Position numbers and translations under genes: made by a program. Shown piece by piece: positions 23,343 to 28,814 of a stretch of DNA of 28,814 nucleotides. Source of the DNA: a virus; the IMG/VR virus record IMGVR_UViG_3300028388_006115, positions 1 to 28,814 of that record; one strand, given 5' to 3'. The notes below the pieces were generated by a model, which searched no databases, was not told the DNA's origin, and saw only the letters and a list, made by a program, of their open reading frames with translations. The stretch's first letter is position 1; each line of letters starts with the position of its first letter.

Positions 23343-24104
23343 TTATGCTGATGCTATTTCATTGCTAGTTATTGTAACAGGAACAATCAAAGAAGACTTT
23401 GTAAAGTCACCAATAATTTCTACTTGAGTTTTAATTCTATTTCTAGAGTCACCACTAGCAGAAGTTGCGTAATACTTGTAAGAGTCTGATGTTACTTTAC
23501 CAATTGCAGTCACAGAAATTTTTCCAAACTTTTGATTATTAAACTCAATTTCAGAATTATCTGTAATTGCAGGTACTCTATAATAAGCAATGTCATTTTC
23601 AATATCAAAAGGCGTCACATCGTTTAACTTGAGCAGCTTATTAAAAACCTTTACGGTAAATGTTGTGTCTATAAGTCCAGATTCTGTAATTTCAAAGTCT
23701 TGATCTTGGTTAACATGTGTTTTAAAGCTAATTGAAGCATTTTTTCCTGAGCTAGACGCTGAATTTGAAGTAATTATTATGTCTGTTGACTGATAACTTC
23801 TTAGTTTTAAAGAAGGAAAAGCGTAAATACTGTTTGTATTATTTGCAATAAAAGTTCTTATAGGATATTTAAGAGCTAAATTTTCATCAGTTATTGCTTC
23901 AAACACAGGGGTGTTTTTTTCTATTTTTTCTTTACCAATAATTAGACCGTATTTTTCTAATATGGCATAATCAACTTCGTCATCACCAAGTCTAAACTTG
24001 CTTATACTAAAAGAATTATCGTTTCTTGACAACAATTCTCGACCTTTTTCAGTTAAAACTGCATCTATTATAACATTATTTGTAGAGTGATTTAAAAATC
24101 CCAT
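23343..24104 (-). CDS. Conserved structural protein, VLTEKGRELL family
   Basis: This 253-residue protein begins with MGFLNHSTNNVIIDAVLTEK and then GRELLSRNDNSF and KFRLGDDEVDY (to about residue 48), the signature of a structural protein found in many T4-like marine phages. The middle has KEKIEKNTPVFEA, and the rest is beta-rich with Thr, Ser and Ile. No enzyme motif is present. The ATG has GGAG upstream at 24111-24114 and a T4-type late promoter motif 28 bases upstream. It precedes the 414-residue structural protein by 13 bases, and the same pair order is familiar to me from marine phages, which supports a shared role in the tail or neck. Confidence 0.8.
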   Translation of the reverse strand: MGFLNHSTNNVIIDAVLTEKGRELLSRNDNSFSISKFRLGDDEVDYAILEKYGLIIGKEKIEKNTPVFEAITDENLALKYPIRTFIANNTNSIYAFPSLKLRSYQSTDIIITSNSASSSGKNASISFKTHVNQDQDFEITESGLIDTTFTVKVFNKLLKLNDVTPFDIENDIAYYRVPAITDNSEIEFNNQKFGKISVTAIGKVTSDSYKYYATSASGDSRNRIKTQVEIIGDFTKSSLIVPVTITSNEIASA

Positions 24105-24131
24105 CTTTTTCTCCAGTTTATTTTTCTATTT

Positions 24132-24139
24132 TATTTATA
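24132..24139 (-). promoter_or_regulatory. T4-type late promoter motif
   Basis: The minus strand reads TATAAATA in the 42-base gap before the structural gene that starts at 24104. Initiation about seven bases downstream would leave a leader of about 20 bases with a strong GGAG ribosome site. The octamer overlaps a mirror TATAAATA on the plus strand (24136-24143). Position supports it; in DNA this AT-rich the octamer also occurs by chance. Confidence 0.5.
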
Positions 24140-24146
24140 AATATGA

Positions 24147-25784
24147 TTAAATAAAATTCGTTATCTTAAATTGTTTCTCATATTTTTCAAGATCGTTTAG
24201 TCTAAATATTGTAAGCTTGTATTCTTCATCATTATTAAAGATGTTATGATAACTATCTACACCTGTTTTTACTTTACAATAATCTGGGGTAACATACAGT
24301 TTGATACTTTTAATATTTTTTACTATTGGTAAATTATCAATTATTTTATCATCGTAATCAAAAAATATACTTTTGTTTAAAAGCTTTTCGTTTGGCGTAT
24401 TTCTTTTTGCACCAGAATATGAAACTAAATCGTATATTAGTTTTTCTTTAAAAGGGTCAAAAACAATTGCAACTTGTTCAGAATAGTCTGAAAAATAACC
24501 GTGTGCGTCTATTGTTCTTATTGCGTATATAGTTATTTTTCCTCTTTGATAATCATTATCTATAAAACTATATTTAACCTCTCCTGGTGTTTTAACGACG
24601 AGCTCATCTAAAACACTCTCTTCAGGATTATATAGATCACTTTCGTTGTGCCCTTCTAATTGCGCAATTACAGTAAAACTTTCTTCAAGAGAGTGCCTTT
24701 TAAGAATTTGATAACCTTTTGCATCGTATTGATAGTCTGTAGGCTCATTCCATCTTATTTCAATGCTATTATCCCCTGTTATCATAAACTTTAAATTAAC
24801 AGGCGGTGGAGGTGCCTCTTCTTCAAAACAAGATATGTCACTAGTTATTATTGGATGATCACAAATTAAATATTTATTAACTACACACTTATCAATTGAA
24901 TCTATTTCTGAATATAAATATACATTGTGCACAACATACTTATAAGTTTGACCATATCTAACAGACTCGTCTTCGATAGAGTTGTTTATAATCATACTTT
25001 GAGAATCTTTATTTTTTGTTATAAACTTACCGCATAAGAATTTGTATTTTTCACCATCTAAAATAAATTTTTCTATTAATAAACCACATCGAATAGCATT
25101 GTAATTAGAAAAATCAGTTTCATACGATTCAATTTCATTAACAGTTTTTTCTAGCACTTTTAAATTAACAAAGTTACAACCATTTCTGTTAAGCTCCAAG
25201 TTTTCTGTTGGATCTTCAATTTTTGGACCTTGTTTTCCTTTGAATATTAATTCATTGTATTTAGAGTCATTTAAAAGCATCCCGTTTTCAGGAAAGTCAC
25301 TCATTATGTTTAATCTATTAAGATTGTTATTGAAAATTTCTGGATTTAAATAAGATATTTTTTGATTGTATTTTATGTTGTTTGAAAAGATCGATGATTT
25401 GTCTTCTTTAAAAAAGTTTGAAATTTTTATCTTTTCTTTGTCGTCAAGCGTGTTTGTGATAAACTTTCTTTTTGGAATAATGCTGTCTATCTTATTAAAC
25501 ATTAAAATATCTTGAGCAGTCAAAGTCTTTAGCGACATGTTGTAGATTGACTCTACAAAATTATCTCTGTTGTAGTCTGATTTGTCACTTTCGTTTAAAT
25601 TTTTAAAAACAAGCCTAATAAATCTTTTTTTCTGATATGAAAAGTCAGAGACTGTTATAATATCATCATCAATACTTGTTTCTTTGTCTTCGTAGTAATT
25701 GTATACAAATTTTGTATCGACTTCAAGCTCTTGAGTTTTTTTACTAGTATTTAAAGAAAATATATTGTCAATTATTTTTAACAT
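24147..25784 (-). CDS. Virion structural protein with fibronectin type III domain
   Basis: This 545-residue protein has one clear fibronectin-III domain at about 325-443: a Pro-rich entry (APPPPVNLKF), IEIRWNEPTD, the Y-x-I-L-K-R strand (GYQILKRH), and YAIRTIDAHGYFSDYSE at the end. Residues 276-320 (YKYVVHNVYLY) look like the last strands of a second, degenerate copy. Such domains are common in phage tail, fibre and decoration proteins, where they are thought to contact host surface sugars. The N-terminal 270 residues and the last 100 have no recognisable motif. The gene starts two bases after the previous stop and is followed by a 42-base gap containing a late promoter motif. Confidence 0.75.
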   Translation of the reverse strand: MLKIIDNIFSLNTSKKTQELEVDTKFVYNYYEDKETSIDDDIITVSDFSYQKKRFIRLVFKNLNESDKSDYNRDNFVESIYNMSLKTLTAQDILMFNKIDSIIPKRKFITNTLDDKEKIKISNFFKEDKSSIFSNNIKYNQKISYLNPEIFNNNLNRLNIMSDFPENGMLLNDSKYNELIFKGKQGPKIEDPTENLELNRNGCNFVNLKVLEKTVNEIESYETDFSNYNAIRCGLLIEKFILDGEKYKFLCGKFITKNKDSQSMIINNSIEDESVRYGQTYKYVVHNVYLYSEIDSIDKCVVNKYLICDHPIITSDISCFEEEAPPPPVNLKFMITGDNSIEIRWNEPTDYQYDAKGYQILKRHSLEESFTVIAQLEGHNESDLYNPEESVLDELVVKTPGEVKYSFIDNDYQRGKITIYAIRTIDAHGYFSDYSEQVAIVFDPFKEKLIYDLVSYSGAKRNTPNEKLLNKSIFFDYDDKIIDNLPIVKNIKSIKLYVTPDYCKVKTGVDSYHNIFNNDEEYKLTIFRLNDLEKYEKQFKITNFI

Positions 25785-25786
25785 TT

Positions 25787-28700
25787 TTACACTATTTCTG
25801 CTTCAATTATATAAGAAAAACTATCAAAAAATCCAGGTTTATCAGGAAGACCTGCCAAATTACTTTCGTAATATTTATAAATGTGTTCTTCGATATCTTT
25901 TCTACCTATTACAATAGAAAAGATATCATAAAACCTTTTTTGGCTAAAAGTTTCTGAAACTTTGTCTTCGTCAATGTACTTTGTAATTTGTTTAAAAAAC
26001 TCAACAGAATGTGCTTGATTGTTTACAACATCAAAATTATTTACATTTCTACTATCTATTCCAAAAGATGACGTAGCCTTACTGTAAGACTCAGCAAAAG
26101 TATTTTCAAAATCTGTTATTGACATTGTTTCAAATAAAGTTAATCCTAACTCTCCTAATATGGAAACATTTTCGTCAAACTCACCTATTTTATTTTCGTC
26201 AATATTTTTTTGTGTTCGATAATTGCAATACTTGACAGAGTTTGATAAAATTGCATCTGTAACTATTTTATATGCATTTCTTATTTTACTTAGTCCGTCA
26301 TTTGAAAGACTCGCAGACTCATTTCTAAAAATTCTTTCATTGTTAACATTGTCTAATAATATAAGTGCTACATATTGAACAGCTTCAGCAAAACTAGCTA
26401 CGCCATATCTTTCTTTAATGTCACTTGTATTAAAGTCATACATTCCTATAAAATCGTCAACAAATATACCTTCTTCGTACTTTTTTGTGTTTTCCAAAAG
26501 GCTTAAATGTGAAGGAGTAATCTCAGTAAAAACTGGCGTATAAAAATAATATATTGGTGGAATAAATAAGTTTGGATATTTGTGATTTGTAATATGACAC
26601 TTAAACTTTAAAAGTTTACTGTTTGAAAGGATTTTTGCCATATTTTGATCTATGCCAATTCTTATTATGTCGTAATTTAAATTTTTAACATTAAGAAGAG
26701 CAGAACCTTGCGCTGAAAGCGTGCCTTTGTTTTCTTCTTCTAACAAATGTGTACTGTAAAAGTTTTGACCATTTTCACTACTTGTCAATAAGCTTTTAAA
26801 ATGTTCTCTTAAATCAATACTAAAGTCTGAGTTTATTTTTTGGTTTATTTTTTGAAATTCTGTGTTTTGATAGTAGTAATAATCGTTTATTTTTTTTGCA
26901 AAAAGGTTTTTGTTTACATCATCAAATATTACGTCATTTAAATTAGTTATTCCTGCTTCTTCTTCAAGATCTGTAATTAACTCCTTTGTTCTATCAAAAC
27001 TTGACCCTTGAGTTTTAAATTTTTCAAACTCATTATGATAGCTAATTAATGTATCAAAAGACATAATTTCTAATATATCAGAGTTGTTTAAAGTTTTATC
27101 TATGCACATAATGTCAGCGTGTAGTTTTGTATACATTATATTGTCAAGATCAGACTCGCTTGAAACATTTTTTTCAAAAGAGTATTTTTTGTAGTTTTTA
27201 ATTAAGTTTTTTAAATTAAGCAAGTCAAAAAATTCTTTTTCCCAACAATGTGATGCATTATAGATTATAGAATCTTCATAGTTTTCAATATATTTTACAA
27301 TGTTTTTTTGAACAGATCCTTCAATAACAAGATCAAATACAGTACTGAACAAGTTGCATGAAAACTTTAATAGTTTTGTAAAAATAGGAACTTCATCAGA
27401 AAATGTTTGTGCATATTTAACTGCATCTTCTAGACTATTTATGTCTGCAACATTTGTATCAAAGTCTGCATCGATATATTTTAAAAACTCTATTATCGTC
27501 TTATTAATAAATGACTTTAGTCTAGGCTGATTTTTTGTATAAAACCCGTAATCTTTAAATTCAATACCCCATCTTTTATAATTTAGAGTTTTTTTAATAT
27601 TGTTTTCAAAAGTTTTTGGAGTTTCAGAGTCTATACTCTCTTGAGTCTCTGTAAGACCTTCCAAAATATTTCTATAGTCTGTGTCTTTATTTAAGCTGCT
27701 AGTATTGTCTTTCTTTTTTTCTCTTCTAAGAATGTTATATATTGACACATTATTTTCTTCAACATTAAAAGAAGTCTCGCTTAAAAAATTATTCTCTCCT
27801 AACGTTGCAGTTGAACTATCTAGATATACGTCGTAATTATAAAAATTAGAAAATACATATTCATACAGAGACTCACAACTACCAACAGGGTCATCTACTT
27901 CTTTAAATCTACGTCGATCAGCAATAGCTAATCCTTCGTTATTTTGTAAATCATATGCACAACATTGTGAGTTATCTTCTGAAACATTTGTCATGTAATT
28001 TCTAAACAAGAAAGGAAAACATATATTATAGGTCTCGCCTGGCATTACTCCAAAGTTAAAGTTATGATCTGCAATTTTTGCTATGTAGTTTATGTCAGAA
28101 TTATAATCAAAGCTTGCTTGGTTAGTAGAGGTTGACCTATTTTTATTTTCAGGCAAACAGCTTATGTTTATATTAGGAAACTTGACTGTTCTCAAAGTGT
28201 AACTTTTTTGGCGTTGAATATTTTCATATGAGTATACTTTTTCTAAATACCTTTGATAAATTCCTGAAGATTTTTCGTTAACTTCATCGAAATTTTTAGA
28301 TACTAATATATTTTTATGCTTAATTAACGCAGAGATTACTAATCCTAAACTTAAGTCCAAAGAGTCTTCGTTCAATACTGCATCACTCAAAAGTTTATCG
28401 TAACAAAGATTTATTCTATTTAATGTTGGTGAATTGTCCATATAACTAGACAAAATATTTATTGTGTTTTTATAACTATAGTTAAAAAATGTTGAAGAAC
28501 TTTTAAGCTCGCTATTAGTATAAAACAAGCTTAAAAACTCTTGTATTATATTGCTATTTAAATTAAAGTTTGTCAAGTCTTCACTGTTGTTTTTTACTAT
28601 AAAGTCTAATGTATTTTTAATTCCTTCTTGTGACGCTGAAAAGTCAAACTTCTTATAAGTATTACCGTTTGGATCTCTTAACGTAAATTCACTTTTTTCA

Positions 28701-28813
28701 ATTGTATCTAAAGAATTTTTAAAATCGTCGGAATATAACAGTGTTAAATAAGGTATTTGAGAATTTTGCTTTTGAATGTTTTTTGCTTTATTTTTTATTT
28801 GATTAAGATAGTT
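25787..28813 (-). CDS. Giant structural protein, 5' end outside window
   Basis: The frame is open to the right edge, giving at least 1008 residues; a TTG at 28576 would yield 929 but is not a convincing start because the coding sequence continues in frame with the same character for another 79 codons. The protein is Asn-, Tyr-, Phe- and Ser-rich and mixes helical stretches with polar loops. There is no signal peptide, membrane segment or nuclease, ATPase or lysin motif that I can see, and I do not recognise a family. Its immediate partner (2-base gap) is the fibronectin-III protein, and the run of genes beyond is structural, so a tail or baseplate component is the likely role from context. 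Confidence 0.7.
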   Translation of the reverse strand, partial: NYLNQIKNKAKNIQKQNSQIPYLTLLYSDDFKNSLDTIEKSEFTLRDPNGNTYKKFDFSASQEGIKNTLDFIVKNNSEDLTNFNLNSNIIQEFLSLFYTNSELKSSSTFFNYSYKNTINILSSYMDNSPTLNRINLCYDKLLSDAVLNEDSLDLSLGLVISALIKHKNILVSKNFDEVNEKSSGIYQRYLEKVYSYENIQRQKSYTLRTVKFPNINISCLPENKNRSTSTNQASFDYNSDINYIAKIADHNFNFGVMPGETYNICFPFLFRNYMTNVSEDNSQCCAYDLQNNEGLAIADRRRFKEVDDPVGSCESLYEYVFSNFYNYDVYLDSSTATLGENNFLSETSFNVEENNVSIYNILRREKKKDNTSSLNKDTDYRNILEGLTETQESIDSETPKTFENNIKKTLNYKRWGIEFKDYGFYTKNQPRLKSFINKTIIEFLKYIDADFDTNVADINSLEDAVKYAQTFSDEVPIFTKLLKFSCNLFSTVFDLVIEGSVQKNIVKYIENYEDSIIYNASHCWEKEFFDLLNLKNLIKNYKKYSFEKNVSSESDLDNIMYTKLHADIMCIDKTLNNSDILEIMSFDTLISYHNEFEKFKTQGSSFDRTKELITDLEEEAGITNLNDVIFDDVNKNLFAKKINDYYYYQNTEFQKINQKINSDFSIDLREHFKSLLTSSENGQNFYSTHLLEEENKGTLSAQGSALLNVKNLNYDIIRIGIDQNMAKILSNSKLLKFKCHITNHKYPNLFIPPIYYFYTPVFTEITPSHLSLLENTKKYEEGIFVDDFIGMYDFNTSDIKERYGVASFAEAVQYVALILLDNVNNERIFRNESASLSNDGLSKIRNAYKIVTDAILSNSVKYCNYRTQKNIDENKIGEFDENVSILGELGLTLFETMSITDFENTFAESYSKATSSFGIDSRNVNNFDVVNNQAHSVEFFKQITKYIDEDKVSETFSQKRFYDIFSIVIGRKDIEEHIYKYYESNLAGLPDKPGFFDSFSYIIEAEIV

Positions 28814-28814
28814 T

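Noticed and set aside
24911-24920. TATAAATA on the plus strand inside the fibronectin-III gene
   Set aside because: It is antisense to a long gene with no plus-strand gene downstream; the octamer is expected by chance in such AT-rich DNA.
1-28814. CRISPR arrays, tRNA genes, insertion sequences or integration genes
   Set aside because: No regularly spaced repeats, cloverleaf-like sequence, transposase or integrase was visible, and the gaps are too small for most of these.

Overview
The window is a block of a double-stranded DNA phage genome, not cellular DNA. It carries the T4-type head and packaging set: terminase large subunit, portal, S80-family prohead protease, scaffold, and gp23-family major capsid protein. 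Genes are packed with 0-130 base gaps and stop/start overlaps, and base composition is strongly AT-rich. Several structural proteins resemble families I know from marine T4-like myoviruses (the VLTEKGRELL and MREK structural proteins and the scaffold C-terminus). A distant T4-superfamily, probably aquatic, myovirus is the best fit. The host cannot be read from the sequence, and no tail sheath or tube gene lies here.

Layout. All genes except one lie on the minus strand, so the functional order runs from the right edge to the left. (1) 28813-18932 holds five virion/tail-type structural genes: a giant protein cut by the right edge, a fibronectin-III protein, two conserved marine-phage structural proteins, and a 1046-residue LamG-like protein. 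(2) 18932-14003 is a DNA-metabolism island: a RuvC-like resolvase, a DnaG-type primase, one polypeptide joining the Mre11/SbcD (gp47) nuclease to the Rad50/SbcC (gp46) ATPase, and a small zinc-ribbon protein. (3) 13959-2282 is the packaging and head module: an unknown gene upstream of the terminase, terminase, portal, a prohead-core-like protein, protease, five small unknowns, scaffold, and major capsid protein. A hairpin terminator follows the capsid gene. (4) 2150-774 is a free-standing homing endonuclease with its own promoter-like sequence. (5) On the plus strand, the 3' end of an unknown gene converges on the endonuclease and overlaps its end by 6 bases.

How it fits together. Scaffold, small core proteins, portal and capsid protein would build a prohead, which the protease matures. 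LxE-S/T sites recur across the cluster and fit the known (I/L)xE cleavage preference of gp21-type enzymes. The terminase then packages concatemers made by recombination-dependent replication, in which the Mre11-Rad50 fusion, primase and resolvase would act. The most notable points are the gp47-gp46 fusion with a CX6C hook, a shared 40-residue C-terminal module in two neighbouring structural proteins, the composite homing endonuclease, and replication genes set between tail-type and head genes. I see no tRNA genes, CRISPR arrays, insertion sequences or integrase. No stretch over 300 bases lacks a gene; the longest gap is 131 bases.
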